From Bacillus massilinigeriensis (GTDB lineage: Bacteria; Bacillota; Bacilli; Bacillales; Cytobacillaceae): 64,000 nucleotides of DNA. Positions 37,389-45,268 of this stretch are shown piece by piece. The notes under the pieces were generated by a model, which saw nothing but the letters and a program-made list of their open reading frames with translations, did no database searches and was not told the origin of the DNA. The stretch's first letter is position 1. Each line of letters opens with the position of its first letter. The position numbers were made by a program, and so were the translations under genes. The stretch covers positions 1,380,223 through 1,444,222 of the forward strand of contig NZ_LT630004.1 in NCBI RefSeq assembly GCF_900111815.1. Reading direction: 5' to 3'.

Positions 37389-37428
37389 ACAAAAAAAACA
37401 CCGTCGTATTATTATGACATCGGTGTTT
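37389..37428 (-). terminator. Terminator of the DUF2269/ASCH operon
   Basis: On the minus strand AACACCGATGTC pairs with GACGGTGTT (a bulge in the middle), followed by TTTTTTTG. It lies about 25 bases past the stop of the 145-residue membrane protein. Confidence 0.8.
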
Positions 37429-37450
37429 GATTGCTACAAGAATGTATGCT

Positions 37451-37888
37451 TCAAAAAGTTGGCTTTATAACCATAAACCAGAGCATGAGAGATAACAGCA
37501 TAATATATATCCAGGTGGATCGTATGAGCGAAGTAATAAGGAGGTTTTTGTCTACGGCGGGATCATGAAACTTTTTCAGCTTTGGTGTAAATGCTCTTGC
37601 CAAAAAGAAAATGGAAGAGAACATGACAAGAAGCGTCATCACAATCCAAGGTGTACTCCATTTCCATGGGCCTAAATAGATGAGGAGTACACCTGTTCCT
37701 ACAAGGACATGTCCGGCATGTTTTGTCAGCCGGACTGAAAAATGGAAAATTTTTAGAAGGAAGGTTGTTTCCTTACCTTCAGCATGACGAAGGTTTCCGC
37801 CGATATAAAGCAGGACAAAGAACGGTCCAATGGAAACGATCACACTTAGTACATGCAAGTACACGAGGCTAGCATACAGATGATCCAT
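37451..37888 (-). CDS. Four-helix membrane protein (DUF2269-like)
   Basis: A 145-residue protein with four hydrophobic helices (about 5-28, 50-72, 77-98, 122-142). His12 in YLHVLSVIVSIGP and His57 in TKHAGHVL are placed like those of the DUF2269/CopD-like membrane families. The function is unknown; heme or metal contact by the His residues is a guess. It lies ten bases after the ASCH gene and shares its transcript and terminator. Confidence 0.75.
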   Translation of the reverse strand: MDHLYASLVYLHVLSVIVSIGPFFVLLYIGGNLRHAEGKETTFLLKIFHFSVRLTKHAGHVLVGTGVLLIYLGPWKWSTPWIVMTLLVMFSSIFFLARAFTPKLKKFHDPAVDKNLLITSLIRSTWIYIMLLSLMLWFMVIKPTF

Positions 37889-37898
37889 TGCTTTTCCA

Positions 37899-38249
37899 TC
37901 AATCTTCTACAGGGCTGAATTCATGTACCCAAACTCTCATTTGCGGAAGCCATGGCATACCAGGATGATAGGAGAGAATAGTTTGTTTATAGTCCTCAAT
38001 CGATTCAAAGCCTTCCATTCTCGCGTGTTCGTCAGTCAATTCCCCAAGTGACTGGGAATATACCTGATCCACACGGAATTTTTTGTCTTTCAATACCATT
38101 ATTTCTCCAATATCTGCATAGCGACCATTTCTTCTAGCAGCTGTTTTTTTCCCTGACAATACTTTTTCAACATCTTCCGGCACGGTCACAAGTTTTTCAA
38201 TCGTACATGTTTTTGGTGGTAAACTGCTATGCTCTTGTTTATCTGCCAT
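37899..38249 (-). CDS. ASCH-domain protein
   Basis: A 116-residue protein from the ATG at 38249, behind AAAGGGG. The ASCH signature SGKKTAARRNGRYADIGE lies at about residues 36-53 and a Glu-rich segment (GFESIEDYK) at about 83-91. ASCH domains have a PUA-like beta-barrel and bind RNA or modified nucleosides; YqfB of E. coli is an amidohydrolase of N4-acetylcytidine. The biochemical role here is not known. It is the first gene of a two-gene operon. Confidence 0.8.
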   Translation of the reverse strand: MADKQEHSSLPPKTCTIEKLVTVPEDVEKVLSGKKTAARRNGRYADIGEIMVLKDKKFRVDQVYSQSLGELTDEHARMEGFESIEDYKQTILSYHPGMPWLPQMRVWVHEFSPVED

Positions 38250-38460
38250 TTTTACATCCCCTTTCATCTTTTACACTCTACAAATGTAACATAATTAGAA
38301 ACAGGAATAAACAAAAGTGCTGTACATGATTCATTTCAATTGCTATTCGTAAAGTTTTGTTAAGTATCGAATTCTGTGAGAATCTGTTAAAATAGAACTG
38401 GTTTTCATATATTGCAGAGTATGTCATACGATTCTTATTACAAAAAGAGGGTGAACTCCA

Positions 38461-39498
38461 ATGGATGATAGAATCAGTAAAAGTATTCCCGGGACGCAAT
38501 TCAGCTGGGATATAAAAAGTGGCGAATTAATTTATGAAGGAGCAGGGGCAACCCTCTTTTGGATAGAAACAACATTAAAAAGTATTTTTGAAACTCTTGA
38601 AGAGCTAACAGGTAGTGAGGAAATTAAAGTTGTCATGCAAACTGCCGGCTTCAGAACAGGAAAAATCGTCGGAGAAGGAGTCTATTCGAACGATAACATT
38701 GAAGAAGTGGTCAATGAACTGCCGCATACATACGAGGTGGCAGGCTGGGGGAAAATCGCAATTGAGGAACTTTGTTTAGAAAACAAGCGTATTCGTTTAA
38801 AACTTGAAAACACATGGGAGACAAGGCTTATTCTTGCACAAGTAAAAGAAAAACCGTCAAGGAATAGACCGAGTTATTTTATCCCTGGCCATATGGCTGG
38901 TGTCTTCACTATTCTTTTCAACGAAAATATGTGGTATAAAAATTTGAAATGCCAAAGTCAAGGTGACGATTTTTGTTTGCTAGAGATTGCTCCAACTAGG
39001 GAGAATCCTGACCAAAATATTGTTCAGTTATTGCATAGCCGTCAGCAGATGGAAATATTAAAGCTCGAAGCAATGGTAGAAGACAGAACGAGGGAACTCG
39101 TGGGACTAATTAAGGATTTATCTTCTCCTATCATACCAATTTTTAATAATACGGTTGTTATTCCGCTCATCGGAAAGTTTGATGAACGGCGAGCAGGTGA
39201 ATTGACGGAAAAAATACTTGATGGGATTATGAAATATAAGGCATCGTACCTTTTGTTAGATGTCACTGCCATAAATGAAATCGATGAATTTACCGTTTCA
39301 GTCCTGCAAAATGTAACTTGTGCTGTGCGTCTTTTAGGTGCATCAACCTTCCTCGTAGGCGTATCTCCAGAGCTTAGCATGCAAATGGTAAATAACTCTT
39401 TTTCGTTTACAGAAATCAAAAGCTTTACAACATTGCAGCACGGATTGATGTATACGTTAGCCATCGAGGGTCTAGCCATCAAGTCTGATGCTGAATAA
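38461..39498 (+). CDS. V4R-STAS fusion protein (RsbR-like)
   Basis: A 345-residue cytoplasmic protein. The N-terminal V4R (4-vinyl reductase-type ligand-binding) domain spans about 15-180 and ends in the metal-binding signature CQSQGDDFCLLE. A linker helix (about 190-215) leads to a STAS domain (about 220-335). The N-terminal sensor thus replaces the globin-like domain of RsbR. Both positions phosphorylated in RsbRA STAS domains are Glu here: GKFDERRA and INEIDEFTV. V4R domains bind small hydrophobic ligands, so it may feed chemical signals into the stressosome. It starts behind AGAGGGTG and has its own terminator. Confidence 0.85.
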   Translation: MDDRISKSIPGTQFSWDIKSGELIYEGAGATLFWIETTLKSIFETLEELTGSEEIKVVMQTAGFRTGKIVGEGVYSNDNIEEVVNELPHTYEVAGWGKIAIEELCLENKRIRLKLENTWETRLILAQVKEKPSRNRPSYFIPGHMAGVFTILFNENMWYKNLKCQSQGDDFCLLEIAPTRENPDQNIVQLLHSRQQMEILKLEAMVEDRTRELVGLIKDLSSPIIPIFNNTVVIPLIGKFDERRAGELTEKILDGIMKYKASYLLLDVTAINEIDEFTVSVLQNVTCAVRLLGASTFLVGVSPELSMQMVNNSFSFTEIKSFTTLQHGLMYTLAIEGLAIKSDAE

Positions 39499-39511
39499 AA
39501 GAGAAAAAAAC

Positions 39512-39543
39512 AAAAAAGCTCGTGATATTACGAGCTTTTTTTG
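39512..39543 (+). terminator. Terminator of the V4R-STAS gene
   Basis: AAAAAAGCTCG (39512-39522) pairs with CGAGCTTTTTT (39531-39541) around TGATATTA. Confidence 0.85.
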
Positions 39544-39651
39544 TTTGTCTTTTCGTTCATTCTCCGTTGTAATTATTTCACTAGGCTTTTTTCTGCTATA
39601 AATCTAATAAGAGGAAGAGATTGGCTTAAAATGATCTCATCTTCTTATTAT

Positions 39652-40938
39652 TTAAAGTGCGGTATGATTTGTTGTGGGAACAGCAGGTATTACATCTGGG
39701 TCAGGGACTTTCATAAGTATAGCTAGCCCGATAATAAACAGGATGATTAAGCTGAATACACCGCTGCTGGAATGACCCGTAAACTGCGCAGTTAGCCCGA
39801 CGAGAAGGGGGCCCATGATGGATGCGAACTTTCCGAAAATATTATAAAAGCCAAAGAACTCATTAGAATTCTTTTTTGGAACAAGTTTTGCAAAATAAGA
39901 CCGGCTTAGCGCTTGAATGCCACCTTGTGAAGAAGCGACAAGCATTGCAAGAATCCAAAAGTCGAGCGTTGTCTTCATAAAATATGCATATAAGCAGACA
40001 AACATATATACGATGATGCCGACATAAAGCATTTTTTTGCAGCTAAAACGTTCGGCGAGCTTACCATATAGTATTGCAAACGGAGCAGCAACCACTTGGG
40101 TAGCGAACAAAATGATAAGAAGACTTGTAGCGCTGATGCCTAGGTCGGTTCCGTAGGCGGTAGACATTGTAATAATCGTGCCGACACCATCGATATAAAA
40201 GAAATAAGCTAGGAGGAATAGAAACAATGACCGGTATTTTCTAATCTCCTTCAATGTATTGCCAAGGCGCTTAAAACTTTGCTGAACAGGACGCGGCTCT
40301 GGCTTGATATAATATTTTTGTTTTACATTTCTCAACATTGGAAGCGTAAAGATGCCCCACCATGCTGCTGTGATTAAAAACGCAATTTTGCTGGCTCCAG
40401 CTGTGTCAATTGGCAGTTTCCCTGTCTGGGCAAGGATAATGATGCCGATGCTGATTAGAAAAGGGATGGTGCTGCCAATATATCCAAGTGAGAAGCCTTT
40501 GGACGATACCATGTCCATTCTCCGGTCAGTGGTCACATCGACGAGGAAAGCATCATAAAATACATTTGAGCCTGACGAACCAAGGACAGTAAATGTATAG
40601 ATTACTAGCAATATAACCCACTGTTCCACTGGAAGCAATGCTAGCATTGCAGTACTAGAAACGCCTAGCAATACAAAGAATCTGAAAAAGCGCATTTTTT
40701 TATGCTCATAATCCGCGATGGTGCCGAGAACTGGACCAAGCATTGCAAGGATAAAGGTAGCGATTGCGATTGTATAACCAAGATAGGCTGTAGAATCAGC
40801 TGCTCTTACTCCGGCTTCAGTTGCAGATGATTTGTAGAATAGCGGAAATATAGCAGTTGAAATGATGATAGAGTAGGCTGAATTCCCCCAATCATAGAAC
40901 ATCCAGCTTTTTTCTTCCTTTGTTAATCGTTGTTTCAT
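39652..40938 (-). CDS. yxiO: MFS transporter of the YxiO/Atg22 type
   Basis: A 428-residue transporter with 12 membrane segments, the same length as B. subtilis YxiO. The N-terminal SWMFYDWGNSAYS is the signature of the UMF1/Atg22-like MFS branch, whose eukaryotic members export amino acids from vacuoles. The ATG at 40938 follows GGGGAGAG. The substrate in Bacillus is not known. It is encoded 27 bases downstream of the nucleotide phosphodiesterase gene on the same strand, so the two are probably cotranscribed. Confidence 0.88.
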   Translation of the reverse strand: MKQRLTKEEKSWMFYDWGNSAYSIIISTAIFPLFYKSSATEAGVRAADSTAYLGYTIAIATFILAMLGPVLGTIADYEHKKMRFFRFFVLLGVSSTAMLALLPVEQWVILLVIYTFTVLGSSGSNVFYDAFLVDVTTDRRMDMVSSKGFSLGYIGSTIPFLISIGIIILAQTGKLPIDTAGASKIAFLITAAWWGIFTLPMLRNVKQKYYIKPEPRPVQQSFKRLGNTLKEIRKYRSLFLFLLAYFFYIDGVGTIITMSTAYGTDLGISATSLLIILFATQVVAAPFAILYGKLAERFSCKKMLYVGIIVYMFVCLYAYFMKTTLDFWILAMLVASSQGGIQALSRSYFAKLVPKKNSNEFFGFYNIFGKFASIMGPLLVGLTAQFTGHSSSGVFSLIILFIIGLAILMKVPDPDVIPAVPTTNHTAL

Positions 40939-40965
40939 TTCGACTCTCCCCAATCCCCTAATGAG

Positions 40966-42267
40966 TTAAATAAAAAATCCTTCCTGTACGGTTCCGTCTG
41001 TTTCCCCAAGGTTAAGTCCCAGCAATCTTGCAAATGTAGGCCCTTCATCCACAAGGCGCATGGAGGGAAGGATTTTATTCTTGGCTATTCCGCTTCCTGA
41101 CAGTATTAGAACCGTTTGGTAATCAGGTTTATCTGGAGAATAGCCGTGGGAAGCCCATGTATATTTTTTTGAATCTACATCCTTTTGAGTGATGGTATCG
41201 ATATAATCACCTTCATAAGACTCAGAGAAATAAAAACCAAGACTCGCTTCCAGCATAAGTGATGCATTTGGGTCTGCTCCTTTTTCAGAAGCTTCTTCTC
41301 TAGTTAGAACTCGTTCAATGCCATTGCTTCCATCCTGAGATAAGACCTTAAAATGTTCTAACAACCTGGAATCTAGCCTGCTATCATCATTCTTTGCATA
41401 AATATATGCTGATCCATCACAGCTTTTGCAATAAGCAGCCCAATTACTAACGTTTCCCTTTGCATTCACTTCAAGAAGGCCCATTTCTTTTAAAATGGTA
41501 TTTGGCTTCACAGCCTTACACTCATCAAGCGCACTATGGTCGCCGAGAGCTGCGATGGTAGTTTGTTCCTTCAAACCGCTGACCTCTACCGCTTCAAGAA
41601 TTTTGCCAAGTCTTTCGTCATGCCTGCGGAGAGCAGCTTTTGCTTCATTGGATGAGACTCCATGATAATGCCTTTGCGTATCAAGGTCTGTGAAGTGGAC
41701 TAGCATAAGGTTTGGCTTTTTAGCTTTTATGGTATACGCGGCTGATTCAAGAACAAAATCATCAAGATGCGGCTGTTGCAACCCCTTCCGAAGCTTTCCG
41801 AATCTTCGGTTCATTTCAAGCTGATAAAAGAAGCTCCCGTTAAATAACGATACTGGAATTTGATGGTGATAGCTCCTGTTCGCAAAGATTTCTGGCATAT
41901 GATAGTCGATATCTCCTTTTGCGGTAACAGGCCAAAGAAATGCAGCGGTTTTTAGTCCGGCTTTTTTTGCCTCGTCGTAAAGCGTAGTTCCCTCTATATG
42001 ATGCCGGTGCCAGTACCAATCAGGTGAACTCTTGCCAGGCTGGAGCAAGGTGTTGCTTGTAATTCCATGCCGCTTAGGATAATTCCCTGTTACAATGCTT
42101 GTATGGCAAGGATATGTAAGAGAAGGGTAGATGGTTTCGACATTTTTGCAGGTTGTCCCGGTTTGCATAAGCCTGCGAAAATTTGGAAGTTCCTCTAATA
42201 TTGGTATATCATGGGAAGAAAGGCAGTCGAACGATAGTAGAATTAAATATTGAGTAGTTGCTTTCAT
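40966..42267 (-). CDS. Nucleotide pyrophosphatase/phosphodiesterase (alkaline phosphatase superfamily)
   Basis: A 433-residue type I phosphodiesterase related to ecto-nucleotide pyrophosphatases. The metal ligand Asp14 (SFDCLSS), the nucleophile Thr51 in YPSLTYPCHTS, DLDTQRHYHG, GDHSAL and SHGYSP supply the two-metal centre. No signal peptide is seen, so it acts in the cytoplasm unless exported another way. It hydrolyses phosphodiester or pyrophosphate bonds in nucleotides or similar compounds. The start follows GGAGGCAATAT. Confidence 0.9.
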   Translation of the reverse strand: MKATTQYLILLSFDCLSSHDIPILEELPNFRRLMQTGTTCKNVETIYPSLTYPCHTSIVTGNYPKRHGITSNTLLQPGKSSPDWYWHRHHIEGTTLYDEAKKAGLKTAAFLWPVTAKGDIDYHMPEIFANRSYHHQIPVSLFNGSFFYQLEMNRRFGKLRKGLQQPHLDDFVLESAAYTIKAKKPNLMLVHFTDLDTQRHYHGVSSNEAKAALRRHDERLGKILEAVEVSGLKEQTTIAALGDHSALDECKAVKPNTILKEMGLLEVNAKGNVSNWAAYCKSCDGSAYIYAKNDDSRLDSRLLEHFKVLSQDGSNGIERVLTREEASEKGADPNASLMLEASLGFYFSESYEGDYIDTITQKDVDSKKYTWASHGYSPDKPDYQTVLILSGSGIAKNKILPSMRLVDEGPTFARLLGLNLGETDGTVQEGFFI

Positions 42268-42435
42268 ATATTGCCTCCCGCGTTTTTTCTCTTTTTAATA
42301 AATATATCAGTTGTTTTCATCCTAAAGAGGATTATAAGGGAATTTTAAAGAAATTTAACAGTTGAATGCTCAGGCACATGGGGAAGCACTGTTTTCATTC
42401 CAGATAATTTAAAATTTATAGAGAGGGGGAGGAGA

Positions 42436-42477
42436 ATGAAAAAAGGAGGAATCGCCGGATTCCTTGCTGGAATTTGA
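42436..42477 (+). CDS. Possible 13-residue peptide, or broken small membrane protein
   Basis: GGGGGAGGAGA lies immediately before the ATG at 42436. The frame reads MKKGGIAGFLAGI and stops at TGA. If that codon is skipped, the same frame continues FMVCIIFLTF to TAG at 42508. Together that would be a 24-residue basic-hydrophobic membrane peptide, so the TGA may be a recent nonsense change. It lies upstream of the jet promoter, so it is not the leader of the jet transcript. No function can be assigned. Confidence 0.35.
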   Translation: MKKGGIAGFLAGI

Positions 42478-42521
42478 TTTATGGTTTGTATTATTTTCCT
42501 GACTTTTTAGAATGCTAGATA

Positions 42522-42530
42522 TGATATAAT
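42522..42530 (+). promoter_or_regulatory. Extended -10 promoter of the Wadjet operon
   Basis: TGATATAAT at 42522-42530 is a perfect extended -10 (TGnTATAAT) for sigma-A. The -35 region is weak (ACTTTT at the 17-base distance). It lies about 80 bases before jetA and is the only good promoter candidate for the operon. Confidence 0.6.
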
Positions 42531-42611
42531 GTAGTTACCTCTAACTATCTTCCTATTATATTAATACCTTTCCCTTCATCTGTAATCAAAACTAATTAGA
42601 AGTGGTGTTAT

Positions 42612-44111
42612 ATGGACCATACTATATTTAAGCCCATCGTTGAAGCAAGCTATCTTACGGTTGAAAATGCCTGGCGATACCGGGCGCTTTTGCGTTTTTT
42701 TTATGAGCAGCATGAAAAAATGCGGCAATACCTTTTTCCTGAAGAAGTTTTAGCACATGTAAAAAAGCATGATGCTTTTCGTATGTACACACAGGAAATG
42801 CTTCAGCAAGATTTAGATCAACTCGTGAAATGGAAAAACTTGATTGCCCGTCAAGAAACCGGTAAGGTACGGACAATAGAAGAATTTAAGAAAAAGAGAT
42901 TTCGTTATCAGTGCAGCCCTTATACCGTTGAGATTGAGCGGATGGTTCAATCGCTGGAACGCATGGGTGATTCATTTGGCGGATCGCTAGAGAAGACGTT
43001 GTTCGATCGATTATATGAAACCTTAAACAAAGTATACTTGTCGATGGAAAATGGACAGGTTTCTTCCATGAGCGATGAGGATTGCTATCGATTATGGGAT
43101 GATGTCTTTGTTTATTTTAAAAAACTAATTCAAAACTCCGCTGATTACATTGCTTATATCAATAGTGAAAACATTGAGGAAAAGATGATGACCGAATCGT
43201 TTCTTACATATAAGGATGCATTTACAGAGTATCTTCGAGATTTTATTATATCTCTCCAACAGACATCTTTGCACATCGAACAACTATTGAAGGAAATGAA
43301 TGAATCCCGTTTAAGCTTCGTCATGGATAAGACTGCCAACTATCTTTTCAATGTCCCGCGATTGGACGAGATAGATTCTTCTTTAGAAGAAGTGAAAGCT
43401 GATTTACGTGAAAACTGGAGTAGCCTGCGTCTCTGGTTCCTAGGTCAAGGAAGTGAAGAAAGTGAATTATTAAGACTTCAATCCAAAACCAATGAAACGA
43501 TTAGAAGGATGACTAGATTTGCCCAGCGTCTTGGCGAGAGACATCATCATTTACGGAGCAGGAGAAAGGATTACTTACATCTTGCATCATGGTTTTCGAA
43601 TATGGAAACAATGGAAGAAGCTCACAAATTATCATCCGCAGTTTTTGGAGTTTTTCACACAAAACATCTATTTACAGAAGAAAAAACAACAGAAGATATT
43701 TATAGAGATATTTGGGACGAATCTCCGACCGAAATTATCATTAAACCAAGAATCAGACAATACAAAGAAAAAACAAGAAGTAGTGTGATAGAGGATTTTT
43801 CTCTTGAGAAAGAAATAGCTCTCAGTGAGCATATGAACCAAAAAGATAAGGAAATGGAAGAGGTCATGAAATATGTTATGGACGGGAAAATTGTATTTAA
43901 GGATTTGCCAGTAATCGAACCAAGTGTCCGAAAAACGCTCCTTCTTTGGATTGGTAAAGCGATGGCTAACAAAACAAGAATGATAAAAACAGAGATCGGT
44001 CAGGTCATCAAAGTTATCGAGCGAAGCGGATCCTTTATTGAACTAAGGGCAACAGACGGTTATCTTCAAATGCCTGATTATGAAATTGTCTTTGTGGACG
44101 GTGATGTGTGA
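42612..44111 (+). CDS. jetA: Wadjet anti-plasmid protein JetA (type III, DUF2397/TIGR02677)
   Basis: A 499-residue protein with the layout of TIGR02677/DUF2397 proteins. The N-terminal winged-helix-like region contains ENAWRYRALLRFFYEQ and FPEEVLAHVK (about 17-55). Long helical stretches (about 100-300) and a C-terminal domain follow. JetA is the kleisin of the complex, comparable to MukF, bridging the heads of the JetC dimer and carrying JetB. In a complete Wadjet complex it helps JetC recognise and extrude closed circular plasmid DNA. The start has only a weak ribosome site (AAGTGGTG). The stop overlaps the jetB start. Confidence 0.85.
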   Translation: MDHTIFKPIVEASYLTVENAWRYRALLRFFYEQHEKMRQYLFPEEVLAHVKKHDAFRMYTQEMLQQDLDQLVKWKNLIARQETGKVRTIEEFKKKRFRYQCSPYTVEIERMVQSLERMGDSFGGSLEKTLFDRLYETLNKVYLSMENGQVSSMSDEDCYRLWDDVFVYFKKLIQNSADYIAYINSENIEEKMMTESFLTYKDAFTEYLRDFIISLQQTSLHIEQLLKEMNESRLSFVMDKTANYLFNVPRLDEIDSSLEEVKADLRENWSSLRLWFLGQGSEESELLRLQSKTNETIRRMTRFAQRLGERHHHLRSRRKDYLHLASWFSNMETMEEAHKLSSAVFGVFHTKHLFTEEKTTEDIYRDIWDESPTEIIIKPRIRQYKEKTRSSVIEDFSLEKEIALSEHMNQKDKEMEEVMKYVMDGKIVFKDLPVIEPSVRKTLLLWIGKAMANKTRMIKTEIGQVIKVIERSGSFIELRATDGYLQMPDYEIVFVDGDV

Positions 44112-45268
44112 TGGAAGAGAAGGAATTCGACGAGAAAGCAAAAGAAGCACTGGAATTGCTTTTTGATAACTTCTGGATTCTCCGTGAAAAGGACGCAGAA
44201 AACTATCAGCTTATTCGAGAAAGGGAAGGAATGCTTCGGCGCTATATTTCCGAAAAGTTTGGTTTTAGGTTCATTATTCATCAGCACTTTATTAAGATGG
44301 AAAAAATCCCTGTTGAGCCAGAGAGTTGGATGGGGGTACAGGAATTTACTTTACCAATGGACTATGCTTTATTTTGTTGTCTTTTGGCTTTCCTGGAAAA
44401 CAAAATGGTTGATGAACAATTCCTTCTTTCAGAATTATGCGAGGAAATAATTTCTGTTTACCCTGGAGTCGTTCCCCTCGACTGGACTAATTACAATCAT
44501 AGAAAATCATTAATTCGAGTACTTCAAACAGCAAAGGATTATGGCGTGATAAAAGTAATTGATGGAGATATCCATCAGTTCAGTCAAAATGATGAGCAGG
44601 AAGTATTGTATGAAGTACCACTGATATCCCGTTATTTTATGCGTTCTTATCCGAAGGATTTGTTTCAATTTGGAAGCTTAGAACAGCTGTTGGAGGAGGA
44701 ATGGAAATCACCTCGCAGTGAATCGCGACGCCATCGTGTATACCGCAAGCTTTTTCTTTCTCCGTCACTCCTGCGCGATTCCACTGATGATGCCGATTTT
44801 AATTATTTAAGAAATTTTCGAAACAGAATAAGGGAAGATATTGAAAAGCATACGGGATACAAGTTTGAGCTATACAAAAATACTGCCCTATTAACTGTAA
44901 ATGAACGGAGAGGAAAGTTAACGCTTTTCCCTGATCAAAGAGCAGTGATGGATGTTATCCTTCAGGTTGCAGGGATTATGAGAGAACGGCATGTTGAGTT
45001 TCCTCGAGATGAATTAGGTCGGGTTTATATGACTGCTGCTGATTTTGATAGAATACTTGAAGAAGCGAGAGAAGCATACAGCATAGGATGGGGAAAAGCA
45101 TTACGGGAAAGCTCACAAACATCGCTTTTCCATGAAATATATTCAACAATGGTGGAATGGAGATTAGCAGCAAAGGAAAAAGACACAGGGAGACTTATTC
45201 TCTTCCCATTATTGGCTCGTACGGTTGGAATCTATCCTAAAGACTTTCAGGGAGGAACACACTCATGA
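44111..45268 (+). CDS. jetB: Wadjet anti-plasmid protein JetB (type III, DUF2398/TIGR02678)
   Basis: A 385-residue protein matching the TIGR02678/DUF2398 pattern. It opens with KEALELLFDNFWILREKDAE and then REREGMLRRYISEKFGFR, typical of the family. JetB corresponds to MukE and binds the JetA kleisin. The ATG at 44111 overlaps the jetA stop (TGATG); an in-frame GTG at 44108 is an alternative. The stop overlaps the jetC start, so all three proteins are translationally coupled. Confidence 0.85.
   Translation: MEEKEFDEKAKEALELLFDNFWILREKDAENYQLIREREGMLRRYISEKFGFRFIIHQHFIKMEKIPVEPESWMGVQEFTLPMDYALFCCLLAFLENKMVDEQFLLSELCEEIISVYPGVVPLDWTNYNHRKSLIRVLQTAKDYGVIKVIDGDIHQFSQNDEQEVLYEVPLISRYFMRSYPKDLFQFGSLEQLLEEEWKSPRSESRRHRVYRKLFLSPSLLRDSTDDADFNYLRNFRNRIREDIEKHTGYKFELYKNTALLTVNERRGKLTLFPDQRAVMDVILQVAGIMRERHVEFPRDELGRVYMTAADFDRILEEAREAYSIGWGKALRESSQTSLFHEIYSTMVEWRLAAKEKDTGRLILFPLLARTVGIYPKDFQGGTHS

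Larger units (their letters stand above)
42268..42611. other. Divergent spacer before jetA, with promoter and micro-ORF
   Basis: This 344-base spacer contains the extended -10 promoter of the Wadjet operon (42522-42530) and a very small ORF with an exceptionally strong ribosome site (42436-42477). The transcribed leader of jetA would be about 75 bases. Confidence 0.6.
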
